Assembly (NCBI RefSeq): GCF_000755285.1
Contig: NZ_BBMK01000001.1
Location: 434,001-498,000, forward strand
Length of the DNA stretch: 64,000 nucleotides
Direction: 5' to 3'
Origin: Nonlabens ulvanivorans
GTDB taxonomy: Bacteria > Bacteroidota > Bacteroidia > Flavobacteriales > Flavobacteriaceae
Part shown: positions 49,719 to 57,488 of the stretch, in pieces
Position numbering within the stretch: position 1 is the stretch's first letter
How the letters are laid out: each line of letters opens with the position of its first letter
Notes under the pieces: model-generated
Databases searched by the model: none
Told to the model about the DNA's origin: nothing
The model's input: the letters and a program-made list of their open reading frames with translations, nothing else
Translations under genes and position numbers: made by a program

Positions 49719-50717
49719 TTAGCTATTATAAGCCCATGTTAATAAAATAGAGCCCCAAGTGAATCCACCGCCGAATGCGGCAAAGACTAACTTGTCACCT
49801 TTTTTTAATTGAGATTCGTATTCATTTAATAATAGAGGTAATGTTGCACTAGTAGTATTCCCATAGCGTTCAATATTCATCATTACCTTTTCCTCTGGTA
49901 AGTCTACTCTTCTAGCTGTAGCGTCTATAATACGTTTATTTGCTTGATGAGGCACTAACCAATCGATATCTTCATTAGTAAGATTATTACGTTTTACTAT
50001 TTTCTCTGCAACGTCTGCCATATTGGAGACTGCATATTTGAAAACGTTTTTCCCGTCTTGAAAAACAAAGTGTTGATTGTTATCTATTGTATCATAACTT
50101 GCTGGCATTAAAGATCCACCAGCTTCTATTTTTAAGAAGTTTCTACCTATTCCATCACTTCTTAATATTTCATCTTCATACCCTACATTATGATCGTCGG
50201 TAGCTTCAAATAGAGCTGCTCCTGCTCCATCGCCAAAGATGATGCATGTAGTACGATCTTCATAATTAATGATGCTGGACATTTTGTCTGCGCCTATTAC
50301 AAGAACTTTTTTATAACGGCCTGATTCAATATAGCTACTAGCTGTACTCATTCCATAAAGAAAACTTGAACAGGCTGCTTGCAAATCATAAGAAAATGCA
50401 TTAACGGCGCCTATTTCACTAGCAACAAAGGCTGCAGTAGATGCAACAGGCATATCTGGAGTAACAGTTCCTACTATGACTAAGTCAATAGTTAAAGGAT
50501 CTAAATCTTTTTTATTGATAAGATCTAGAGCTGCTTGAATTGCAAGGTAAGAGGTTCCCTTATCCTTGTCTTTTAAAATCCTGCGTTCTTTGATACCTGT
50601 ACGAGTAGTAATCCACTCATCATTAGTATCAACCATAGTCGCTAGGATAGCGTTAGTAAGCTTGTAGTCTGGCACATAGCCGCCTACTGCAGTAATCGCC
50701 GCTTTGATGTTACTCAT
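49719..50717 (-). CDS. fabH: 3-oxoacyl-ACP synthase III (FabH)
   Basis: Starts fatty acid synthesis by condensing a short acyl-CoA with malonyl-ACP. The 332-residue protein starts at 50717 (MSNIKAAITAVGGYVPDYKL). The catalytic Cys is in AACSSFLYG near residue 112, His in VPHQANKRI near 255 and Asn in ERYGNTTSAT near 285, with GAGAAALFE between. An upstream terminator separates it from rpmF, so it probably has its own promoter. Confidence 0.96.
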   Translation of the reverse strand: MSNIKAAITAVGGYVPDYKLTNAILATMVDTNDEWITTRTGIKERRILKDKDKGTSYLAIQAALDLINKKDLDPLTIDLVIVGTVTPDMPVASTAAFVASEIGAVNAFSYDLQAACSSFLYGMSTASSYIESGRYKKVLVIGADKMSSIINYEDRTTCIIFGDGAGAALFEATDDHNVGYEDEILRSDGIGRNFLKIEAGGSLMPASYDTIDNNQHFVFQDGKNVFKYAVSNMADVAEKIVKRNNLTNEDIDWLVPHQANKRIIDATARRVDLPEEKVMMNIERYGNTTSATLPLLLNEYESQLKKGDKLVFAAFGGGFTWGSILLTWAYNS

Positions 50718-50779
50718 ACAGGTGATTCTAGTAATTATTAGAGCCGTGAAAGCTACTGAAAAACTTGCAGAAATAAATA

Positions 50780-50816
50780 AAAATGACACGTTTTTAATTA
50801 AAACGTGTCATTTTTT
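50780..50816 (-). terminator. Intrinsic terminator between rpmF and fabH
   Basis: Stem of AATGACACGTTTT type with loop around AATT and T-run on the minus strand, 50 bases after the rpmF stop. Confidence 0.8.
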
Positions 50817-50868
50817 ATGAATTTGTAAAGAAAAGCCTTGTTTTCTACTGATTTGATAAATCAGAGAA

Positions 50869-51066
50869 TTATGCTTCTACCTCTTCAGTTTTGTCTATTA
50901 ATACATTACCGCGGTAATATAATTTACCTTCATGCCAGTGTGCTCTGTGGTAAAGGTGTGCTTCACCAGTTGTGCTATCTGTTGCAATTTGTGGAACACT
51001 AGCTTTGTAGTGAGTTCTTCTTTTATCTCTTCTTGTTTTGGAGATTTTTCTCTTAGGATGCGCCAT
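50869..51066 (-). CDS. rpmF: 50S ribosomal protein L32
   Basis: A 65-residue ribosomal protein with the conserved start [21 protein letters not shown]. It begins 3 bases after the yceD stop, the usual yceD-rpmF pair. The zinc cysteines found in some L32 proteins are absent, as in many Bacteroidota. Confidence 0.97.
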   Translation of the reverse strand: MAHPKRKISKTRRDKRRTHYKASVPQIATDSTTGEAHLYHRAHWHEGKLYYRGNVLIDKTEEVEA

Positions 51067-51068
51067 GG

Positions 51069-51614
51069 CTATTTATTATTATCCGTTTGTATTTTTTTTA
51101 ATGCGTCCCATCTGGGATCGGTACTTTCTTTATTGTCTTCTATGATGTCAAGGTCTTTAGGCTGAAGTTCTTCCAATTTATCGAGTAAATCTGAATCTAA
51201 TGATCCGTCTTCTACTCCTGGATGAACCCTTTTTAATGGAATACCTAGAACTAACATTTCATACACAAATTGACTTATATTTAATTCATAAGCACCATGT
51301 GGTAAAACTAGAAGTTCTTCATTATCATCATTATATTCTGGACCGAATTTAATAATGACATCCATTTTTGTTTTAATATCTAAGTCAAATGGCTCATTAG
51401 TAACATCACAATTGACATTAATTGAACCTGAAGCTTCTAGATGCAATTCCATTAAAGTGGATTTTTTATCTAACGTTGCTTCAACATTTAACTGAGAACT
51501 ATTGAAATCCTCAAAACCATAATTTTCAAAAAACGTATTATCAACCTCGTATTGAAACTGATGTTTCCCTTGCTTTAAACCAACAAAGGAAATACTGTAA
51601 TCTTTGAGTTCCAT
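51069..51614 (-). CDS. yceD: DUF177/YceD-family protein
   Basis: A 181-residue protein of the YceD family, which is linked to 23S rRNA and L32 maturation. The start at 51614 ([20 protein letters not shown]) follows a promoter element. It has the conserved [14 protein letters not shown] segment and the acidic C-terminal part [11 protein letters not shown]. It is followed by rpmF. Confidence 0.9.
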   Translation of the reverse strand: MELKDYSISFVGLKQGKHQFQYEVDNTFFENYGFEDFNSSQLNVEATLDKKSTLMELHLEASGSINVNCDVTNEPFDLDIKTKMDVIIKFGPEYNDDNEELLVLPHGAYELNISQFVYEMLVLGIPLKRVHPGVEDGSLDSDLLDKLEELQPKDLDIIEDNKESTDPRWDALKKIQTDNNK

Positions 51615-51638
51615 AATCTTCCTCGTTAAACGAGCGGG

Positions 51639-51646
51639 CAAAGATA
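51639..51646 (-). promoter_or_regulatory. -7 promoter element of yceD-rpmF
   Basis: Reverse strand reads TATCTTTG, 24 bases before the ATG at 51614. Confidence 0.55.
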
Positions 51647-51676
51647 ATAAAAGTTATTAAAAATACATTGTTAATA

Positions 51677-52730
51677 TTATCTACGTTTCTTAGAAAGATT
51701 TTTTAGTGGGTTTGCAGACAGTTCATCGTACATCATTCTATGCCTAAAAATGGTAACTGCGGTGTGTATTGCTGCCATAAATGATGAAGGATTTGCCATA
51801 CCTTTTCCTGCAATATCAAAACCAGTTCCATGATCTGGACTAGTCCTTACATGACTTAATCCCGCAGTGTAGTTGACACCAGTACCGAAAGTAATTGTTT
51901 TAAAAGGGACTAATCCCTGATCGTGATATGATGCCAAAACAGCATCAAATTGTAAATGCTTTTTGTTTCCAAAAAAACTGTCTGCTGGATATGGGCCAAA
52001 TATCAATGTACCATCTTTTCTCAGTTCTTCTAATACAGGAATCAATGTTTCTTGATCATCTGTACCTATAACACCGTTATCTCCTACATGAGGATTGATA
52101 CCTAGAACGGCAATTTTAGGTTTCACAATTCCAAAATCCTTTTTAAGAGATTCTTTAATAGTACCTATTTTAGTCTTAATTAGTTTTTCTGTAATTTGAT
52201 CAGAAACCTCTTTTAATGGAACATGGTCTGTTAGTAAACCTACTCTAAGATCTTCAGAAACCATAAACATCAGACTTTCCCCCCCTTCTAACTCTTGATT
52301 AAGGTAATCTGTATGTCCAGGGAATTTAAAATCCTCTGATTGTATTGATTCTTTGTGAATAGGTGCGGTAACTAAAACGTCTACCTGACCTAACTTTAAT
52401 GCCGCAGTAGCAGCTTTAAAGCTTCTAACAGCAAGTTCTCCCGCTATTGGGTCTACAGTTCCCCCAATTGACTATAAATGGCTCTTTAATTAAGCGCACA
52501 ACGTTAACCTTTCCATCAACAACATCGTCTAACGAAGTAATACCGTGAATTTTGATGTTAAGATTTAAAGTTTTTATATAATAAGATAAAAGTTTAGTGC
52601 TTGCAAAAATCACTGGAGTGTATAGTTCTAACATCTGACTATCCTCAAACGCTTTTAAAATAATCTCTCCACCTATTCCATTAGGATCACCTAATGATAT
52701 TCCTACTCTAATGTTTTGCTTTTTGTTCAT
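51677..52730 (-). CDS. pdxA: 4-hydroxythreonine-4-phosphate dehydrogenase, one frameshift
   Basis: Oxidises 4-phosphohydroxy-threonine in vitamin B6 synthesis. The start at 52730 is MNKKQNIRVGISLGDPNGIGGE. It has VTAPIHKESIQ, FPGHTDYL, LLTDHVPL and ASYHDQGLVPFK with the metal ligands. The frame breaks at a C5 run (52461-52465); four restore NWGTVDPIAGELA. A C7 run at 52279-52285 stays in frame and gives ELEGGESLM where relatives have ELEGxSLM. Reconstructed length is about 350. It is divergent from ribE. Confidence 0.93.
52279..52285. repeat. C7 tract in pdxA
   Basis: Encodes Glu-Gly-Gly-Glu; four bases would give Glu-Gly-Glu, matching the family length. Confidence 0.9.
52461..52465. repeat. 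C5 tract at the pdxA frameshift
   Basis: Five C where four restore the frame. Confidence 0.85.
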
Positions 52731-52751
52731 GCGGTGCTTTGTTTTTCGCCG

Positions 52752-52759
52752 TATTTTTG
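52752..52759 (+). promoter_or_regulatory. -7 promoter element of ribE
   Basis: TATTTTTG, 31 bases before the ATG at 52791. Confidence 0.5.
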
Positions 52760-52790
52760 AGAAGATAAAAGTAACGGTTTTTCATCACTT

Positions 52791-53375
52791 ATGTTTACAG
52801 GAATAATAGAGTCTGCTGCAAGAGTTATTCAACTCAAAAAAGAAAATACAAATTTACACTTAACTCTGGAGAGCAATATCACTAGCGAGTTAAAAATAGA
52901 TCAAAGTGTTGCACACAATGGTGTCTGTTTAACGGTAGTTGCCATTGATGGTAATCAGTATGTTGTTACAGCAATTGAAGAGACCTTACAGAAAACAAAT
53001 ATCGGCGATCTTAATATAGACGACATCGTAAATATAGAACGAGCTATGAAAATGAACGCCAGGCTGGATGGTCATATTGTTCAAGGTCATGTTGATCAAA
53101 CGGCAATTTGTAAAGAAGTGATTAATAAAGACGGCTCATGGATATTCACTTTTGAATATGATAAGGATTTACACAATGTAACTATTGAGAAAGGAAGCAT
53201 TTGTATAAATGGTGTAAGCCTCACAGTTGTTAATTCTAAAGTTAATGAATTCTCTGTAGCTATAATACCTTACACTTATGAGCACACAGGTTTTAAAACA
53301 TTGAAAAAAGGAGAAAAAGTCAATTTAGAATTTGACGTTATAGGGAAGTACGTAAAAAGATTAATGGGACTATAG
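52791..53375 (+). CDS. ribE: Riboflavin synthase, alpha subunit
   Basis: Converts two 6,7-dimethyl-8-ribityllumazine molecules to riboflavin. The 194-residue protein has the two homologous lumazine-binding domains: MFTGIIE at the start, then NGVCLTVV and GHIVQGHVD in the first, and INGVSLTVV and YTYEHTGF in the second. The 3' end overlaps the end of the convergent small gene at 53370-53561 by 6 bases. Confidence 0.96.
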   Translation: MFTGIIESAARVIQLKKENTNLHLTLESNITSELKIDQSVAHNGVCLTVVAIDGNQYVVTAIEETLQKTNIGDLNIDDIVNIERAMKMNARLDGHIVQGHVDQTAICKEVINKDGSWIFTFEYDKDLHNVTIEKGSICINGVSLTVVNSKVNEFSVAIIPYTYEHTGFKTLKKGEKVNLEFDVIGKYVKRLMGL

Positions 53376-53561
53376 AGCCTTCTGACGATTTTTATAAACA
53401 ACCATAGCACCTATAAGCAATGCGCTCACTAGCAATACCCACAAGTTGTCATCTAAAGGAACATCTCCTACAGGCGGCGGTATACCAGGTCCCATTTTAG
53501 GAACGGGTGGTGTAGCTTGCTGTACTAACACTGTTAGGGAAAGTGAAAGAATATTGTTCAT
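53370..53561 (-). CDS. Small Pro-rich membrane protein of unknown function
   Basis: 63 residues. A short hydrophobic N-terminus (MNNILSLSLTVLVQQ) is followed by a Pro/Gly-rich part (ATPPVPKMGPGIPPPVGDVP), one membrane helix (NLWVLLVSALLIGAMVV) and a basic tail. The arrangement recalls small flavobacterial proteins ending PPxxPIDxxLxxLLxxxxxYxxKK, often mislabelled signal peptidase. It overlaps the ribE stop on the opposite strand. I cannot assign a function. Confidence 0.5.
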   Translation of the reverse strand: MNNILSLSLTVLVQQATPPVPKMGPGIPPPVGDVPLDDNLWVLLVSALLIGAMVVYKNRQKAL

Positions 53562-53787
53562 AATTGTTTTAACGACTGCGAAAGTAAAACTTTAATTGAA
53601 TTAGCGCAAAAAAGTAATGTGAACTTGATGTAAAGTTTAAAAACAACGCTTTTCATCGATGAAATACTGTTTTTAATCTTTAGAAAAGCTAAAAACTTAT
53701 CCATTATTCATTTGAAAGAATCGCATTTTATTCTATAACGATTATTTGAAACCTTTTATTACAAGGTTGATACCACCATTATAAAAT

Positions 53788-53819
53788 AAAAAACCTCAGC
53801 TTTAAAACTGAGGTTTTTT
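53788..53819 (-). terminator. Intrinsic terminator of the tRNA gene
   Basis: AAAAAACCTCAG stem with complement and T-run on the minus strand directly after the tRNA. Confidence 0.85.
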
Positions 53820-53826
53820 AAACTTG

Positions 53827-53900
53827 TGGGCCCACCTGGGCTCGAACCAGGGACTTTCTGATTATGAGTCAGATACTCTAACCAACTGAGTTATAGGCCC
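53827..53900 (-). tRNA. tRNA with anticodon CAU (Met or Ile2)
   Basis: A 74-base cloverleaf on the minus strand. It has a 7-bp acceptor stem starting GGGCCTA, a D-arm with AACTCAGTTGGTTAGAG, anticodon loop CTCATAA between TCTGA and TCAGA, T-arm CCTGGTTCGAGCCCAGG and discriminator A. No CCA is encoded. CAU could read AUG as elongator Met or, after lysidine modification, AUA as Ile. It lacks the initiator mismatch at position 1-72, so it is not the initiator. Confidence 0.92.
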
Positions 53901-53970
53901 GACAACTATTTTTGACAATAGTATGTCCTAAAAAGTGTGCAAATTTAAACTATAATTCTTGTTGTACAAA

Positions 53971-54378
53971 CTATTCTTCAATTTCCTGACATAACTCTAC
54001 TAATACACCATTGGTAGATTTGGGATGAATAAATGCAACCCATTTATTATCAGCGCCTTTCTTAGGCTCACTATTCAAAATTTTAAATCCTTCTTTTTCT
54101 AATCTTTTTAATTCTACTTTAATATCTTTAACGTTGAAAGCAACATGATGTATGCCTTCACCTCTTTTTTCTATGTATTTTGCAATCGCACTATCTTCAT
54201 GAGTCGCAGCTAACAACTCAATTTTATTCTTTCCAGATTTAAAAAACGATGTTATTACGTGCTCACTTTCTACTGCCTCACTCTTATATGGTTTTCTGCC
54301 TAAAAGTCTCTCATAAGTCTCGTTTGCTTTTTCTAGATCCTTAACAGCAATTCCTAAATGCTCAATTTTTCCTAACAT
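53971..54378 (-). CDS. mce: Methylmalonyl-CoA epimerase
   Basis: A 135-residue enzyme of the vicinal-oxygen-chelate fold that interconverts the two methylmalonyl-CoA epimers in propionate metabolism. It has the MLGKIEHLGIAVKDLEKA start, IELLAATHEDS, GEGIHHVAFNVKDI and the C-terminal GVLVELCQE; metal ligands His, His and Glu are visible. Its promoter lies back to back with the rbfA promoter. No mutase gene is in the window. Confidence 0.92.
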   Translation of the reverse strand: MLGKIEHLGIAVKDLEKANETYERLLGRKPYKSEAVESEHVITSFFKSGKNKIELLAATHEDSAIAKYIEKRGEGIHHVAFNVKDIKVELKRLEKEGFKILNSEPKKGADNKWVAFIHPKSTNGVLVELCQEIEE

Positions 54379-54397
54379 AATTCTTTAATTTATTTTT

Positions 54398-54405
54398 CAA
54401 AAATA
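54398..54405 (-). promoter_or_regulatory. -7 promoter element of mce
   Basis: Reverse strand reads TATTTTTG, 19 bases before the ATG. Confidence 0.5.
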
Positions 54406-54422
54406 TCACAAAACCATTTGCT

Positions 54423-54430
54423 TACCTTTG
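54423..54430 (+). promoter_or_regulatory. -7 promoter element of rbfA
   Basis: TACCTTTG ends 4 bases before the ATG at 54435, so a leaderless transcript is likely. Confidence 0.62.
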
Positions 54431-54434
54431 TCGC

Positions 54435-54830
54435 ATGGAAGAAAGTAATAGACAGAAAAAAATTAGTGGCATCCTTCAAGAGGACATATCTTCTGTAATA
54501 CAGGATTTTTTAAGAAAGAACACCGTTAAGAACCTGCTGGTATCTGTAACTAAGGTTACAGTAACACCAGACCTAGGATATGCAAAAGCGTACCTATCTG
54601 TTTTTCCTGCAGATAAGGCTGAAGCTGTCGTACAAGAAATTGTAGAAATAGGACCTGAATTAAGACACCAAGTAGCTGCAAAAGTACGTCACCAGTTACG
54701 TCGCATGCCAGAATTGCAATTCTTTAATGATGATTCACTTGAGTATATGGATCAAATAGATAGAGAATTAAAAGGTCTTAATAACCCTATAGAAAATCCA
54801 GACATACTGCCGCGTAGAAAAAAATCTTAG
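54435..54830 (+). CDS. rbfA: 30S ribosome-binding factor A
   Basis: A 131-residue KH-fold factor for 30S maturation. It has MEESNRQKKISGILQEDISS at the start, VSVTKVTVTPDLGYAKAYLSVFP in the middle, and RHQLRRMPELQFFNDDSLEYMDQID at the end. The stop shares bases with the GTG start of the next gene (TAGTG), so the two are coupled. Confidence 0.95.
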   Translation: MEESNRQKKISGILQEDISSVIQDFLRKNTVKNLLVSVTKVTVTPDLGYAKAYLSVFPADKAEAVVQEIVEIGPELRHQVAAKVRHQLRRMPELQFFNDDSLEYMDQIDRELKGLNNPIENPDILPRRKKS

Positions 54831-56047
54831 TGAACTTTTCTTATTACATCGCAAAGCGATATCTGGTATCTAAAAATGGCAAAAACGCCATAAACATCAT
54901 CAACATACTTAGTTTTATAATAACGATTGTTGGTACGGCTGCCTTATTTATAGTGCTTTCTGGATTTTCCGGATTAAAAAGTTTTAGTACAGAATTCAGT
55001 AGTTACTTTGATCCAGATCTTAAGGTCACTCCTTTTAACGGTAAGATTATAGAGATTCCGCTTTCGCGAAAGCAAGAACTCGAAAATATATCTGGTATCA
55101 CAGTATTAAGCGTTACCATCGAAGAAAAAGCTTTTTTACATTACGATGGTAAAAATGACATTGCATATATTAAAGGTGTAGACAGTAATTATGACCAAAT
55201 CATAAAAACAGACACTATATTACTAGAAGGTAGCTGGTTAGGCAATAGTGATTTACAAGTTGTCGCTGGTGCAGCAATATCTGATGAACTTTCTCTACAA
55301 GTCGATAATTATGGTAGATTTCTACAAATTATGGTACCTAAACCTGGGAAAAACGCGATTAACGCGTTAAACTATCGAGATTCTTTTAGTCAGATTGATG
55401 TCGTAGCAACAGGAATATTCAGTATTAATGAAAACTTAGACAGTAAATATATTTTCACTACAATCACTGCTGCAAGAAAATTATTGAATTATAGTGGTGA
55501 TCAGGCAAGTAGCATAGAAATTAAAATTTCTCCCGATGTTGACGAAGATCAAATAAGAGAAGAGATTGAAGCATTGTTTGATGTACCGGTGGTTATTAAA
55601 AATCGACTTCAAATGAACGACGGTTTATATAAAATGCTTAATTCAGAAAATCTTGCTGTTTATCTCATCTTTACTTTAGTACTGATTATTGCATTGTTTA
55701 ATGTATTAGGATCCATAATCATGATGATACTAGATAAAAAACAAAATTTAAAAACCTTATTAGATTTAGGAGCTAGTGTGACATCTCTACGTAAAATATT
55801 TTTTATACAAGGTAGTTTAATGACTATAAGTGGTGGATTAATAGGTCTATTTATTGGTGTTGTATTTGTTTACTTGCAGATAGAGTACAGCCTTCTTTAC
55901 ATAGCACCAGGACTTCCTTATCCCTTTGAAATGGTTTCAACTAACATTGTTGTCGCGCTAGGGACCACATCCATATTAGGGATTATAGCAAGCTATATCG
56001 CTTCTAGACGTATTAATGAAGGACTGCTTTCTCAGGCAAAATTATAA
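54830..56047 (+). CDS. FtsX/LolE-like lipoprotein-releasing ABC permease
   Basis: A 405-residue membrane protein with one N-terminal helix (about 20-45), a large periplasmic domain (50-270) and three C-terminal helices (FtsX domain), as in LolC/E, which extract lipoproteins from the inner membrane with LolD. It starts with GTG overlapping the rbfA stop (MNFSYYIAKRYLVSKNGKNAINIIN). The palindrome at 55059-55074 encodes PLSRKQ in the third frame. No ATPase gene is adjacent. Confidence 0.87.
   Translation: MNFSYYIAKRYLVSKNGKNAINIINILSFIITIVGTAALFIVLSGFSGLKSFSTEFSSYFDPDLKVTPFNGKIIEIPLSRKQELENISGITVLSVTIEEKAFLHYDGKNDIAYIKGVDSNYDQIIKTDTILLEGSWLGNSDLQVVAGAAISDELSLQVDNYGRFLQIMVPKPGKNAINALNYRDSFSQIDVVATGIFSINENLDSKYIFTTITAARKLLNYSGDQASSIEIKISPDVDEDQIREEIEALFDVPVVIKNRLQMNDGLYKMLNSENLAVYLIFTLVLIIALFNVLGSIIMMILDKKQNLKTLLDLGASVTSLRKIFFIQGSLMTISGGLIGLFIGVVFVYLQIEYSLLYIAPGLPYPFEMVSTNIVVALGTTSILGIIASYIASRRINEGLLSQAKL
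55059..55074. repeat. Palindrome copy 13, inside the LolE-like gene
   Basis: CGCTTTCGCGAAAGCA: 14-bp core intact, last base changed; read as Leu-Ser-Arg-Lys. Confidence 0.9.
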
Positions 56048-56139
56048 TTTCATATTTCAAGAAAATAAAGCAACTTAACTTGATGAAGTATTTTCTGTCG
56101 GAAAATATTTATATTAGCAACAATTACTAAATCCCATCA

Positions 56140-56340
56140 ATGAAAAATTTAAAACTAGCCTTATTACCATTACTCCTCATGTTTAGTCTTGTTATTGCAG
56201 CCTCAAGCGATGATAATGCTACAGTATACACGCCACAATCAAAAAGTATTGATAAAAAGAAAGTGCTACATCGCATGAATTGTCACGATTCAAATTGTTC
56301 AAATTCTGCACATATCAGGCGTCCTGATCAGATTCAATAA
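56140..56340 (+). CDS. Small secreted peptide of unknown function
   Basis: 66 residues with a signal peptide (MKNLKLALLPLLLMFSLVIAA), an Asp/Asn/Ser-rich middle and a basic C-terminal part with two cysteines (MNCHDSNCSNSAHIRRP). No family is recognised. It lies between the permease gene and a terminator and has no partner nearby. Coding status rests on the signal peptide and its own terminator. Confidence 0.5.
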   Translation: MKNLKLALLPLLLMFSLVIAASSDDNATVYTPQSKSIDKKKVLHRMNCHDSNCSNSAHIRRPDQIQ

Positions 56341-56380
56341 TTATTTGTTTCTGAATATAAACTTGAAGTTATTTCAAATA

Positions 56381-56413
56381 AAAAAGGTTCTACTTTAAAA
56401 GTAGAACCTTTTT
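56381..56413. terminator. Bidirectional terminator between the small peptide gene and dusB
   Basis: AAAAAGGTTCTACTTT stem with complement and T-runs on both strands. Confidence 0.9.
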
Positions 56414-56444
56414 TATTTTTTAAGGTCGTAAACCTTCTTATCAT

Positions 56445-57437
56445 CTAACTGAAGCTGTGGTTACCAAATTTATCAAGTACTTCATTAAAGGTATCGAAAA
56501 CGCCTTGAGATTCGTCGCTAGTAACCATTTTCATACGGTATTCTTTAAAATTGGGAATTCCTTTAAAATAATTAGTATAATGGCGTCTAGTTTCAAAAAC
56601 ACCTAGTGTCTCTCCTTTCCACGCTATTGACATTTCTAAATGACGTCTAGCAACCTCAACGCGCTCTTGCATGGTCGGTTTTGCCATATGCTCTCCAGTT
56701 TCAAAAAAGTGTTTTACTTCTCTGAAAAACCATGGGTAACCTATGCTAGCACGACCTATCATGGCACCATCTAGTCCATATTCATCACGCATTTTCATGG
56801 CTAGCTCTGGTGTATTTACATCTCCATTGCCAAAAACCGGGATATGCATACGTGGATTGTTTTTCACATCTGCGATGGGTTTCCAGTTTGCGTTTCCTTT
56901 ATACATTTGTGCTCTTGTGCGCCCATGTATAGAAATCGCTTTTATACCTACGTCTTGTAAACGCTCTGCAACTTCAACGATTTTTATAGAGTCATCATCC
57001 CAACCTAGTCTAGTCTTGACGGTTATAGGTAAGTCTGTGTGTTTTACCATTGCTGCAGTAAGAGATACCATAAGATCAATATCTTTTAAAATACCAGCTC
57101 CAGCTCCTTTTGAAACTACTTTTTTTACAGGACAACCAAAGTTAATATCTATAATATCGGGTTTAGTGCGTTCTACGATTTCTACAGACTGTAGCATCGA
57201 GTCTAGATTTGCACCAAAGATTTGGATACCTACAGGACGCTCTGCCTCATAGATGTCTAGTTTCATGGTGCTTTTTGCAGCATCACGTATCAATCCTTCA
57301 CTGGATATGAATTCTGTATAAACCACGTCGGCTCCATTTTCTTTGCACAGTGCACGGAAAGGTGGATCACTCACATCTTCCATAGGTGCAAGTAGTAGTG
57401 GGAAATCGGGTAATTGTATATCTCCTATTTTAGGCAT
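56445..57437 (-). CDS. dusB: tRNA-dihydrouridine synthase DusB
   Basis: A flavoenzyme (330 residues) that reduces uridine to dihydrouridine in tRNA. It has LLAPMEDVSDPPFRALC near residue 18, the catalytic Cys motif DINFGCPVKKV near residue 100, GRTRAQMYKGNANW near 170 and MIGRASIGYPWFFREV near 225. The promoter lies 4 bases upstream of the start. The subfamily (DusB) is by general resemblance. Confidence 0.94.
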   Translation of the reverse strand: MPKIGDIQLPDFPLLLAPMEDVSDPPFRALCKENGADVVYTEFISSEGLIRDAAKSTMKLDIYEAERPVGIQIFGANLDSMLQSVEIVERTKPDIIDINFGCPVKKVVSKGAGAGILKDIDLMVSLTAAMVKHTDLPITVKTRLGWDDDSIKIVEVAERLQDVGIKAISIHGRTRAQMYKGNANWKPIADVKNNPRMHIPVFGNGDVNTPELAMKMRDEYGLDGAMIGRASIGYPWFFREVKHFFETGEHMAKPTMQERVEVARRHLEMSIAWKGETLGVFETRRHYTNYFKGIPNFKEYRMKMVTSDESQGVFDTFNEVLDKFGNHSFS

Positions 57438-57441
57438 GCTG

Positions 57442-57449
57442 CAAAAATA
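57442..57449 (-). promoter_or_regulatory. -7 promoter element of dusB
   Basis: Reverse strand reads TATTTTTG and ends 4 bases before the ATG at 57437. Confidence 0.6.
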
Positions 57450-57488
57450 AGGTATAATCTAATTTCAATTGAAGAGAATTATTGGGTT

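Noticed and set aside
51677..52270. A shortened pdxA starting at 52270
   Set aside because: The frame stays open through the C7 run to the C5 break at 52461; the ATG at 52270 is internal.
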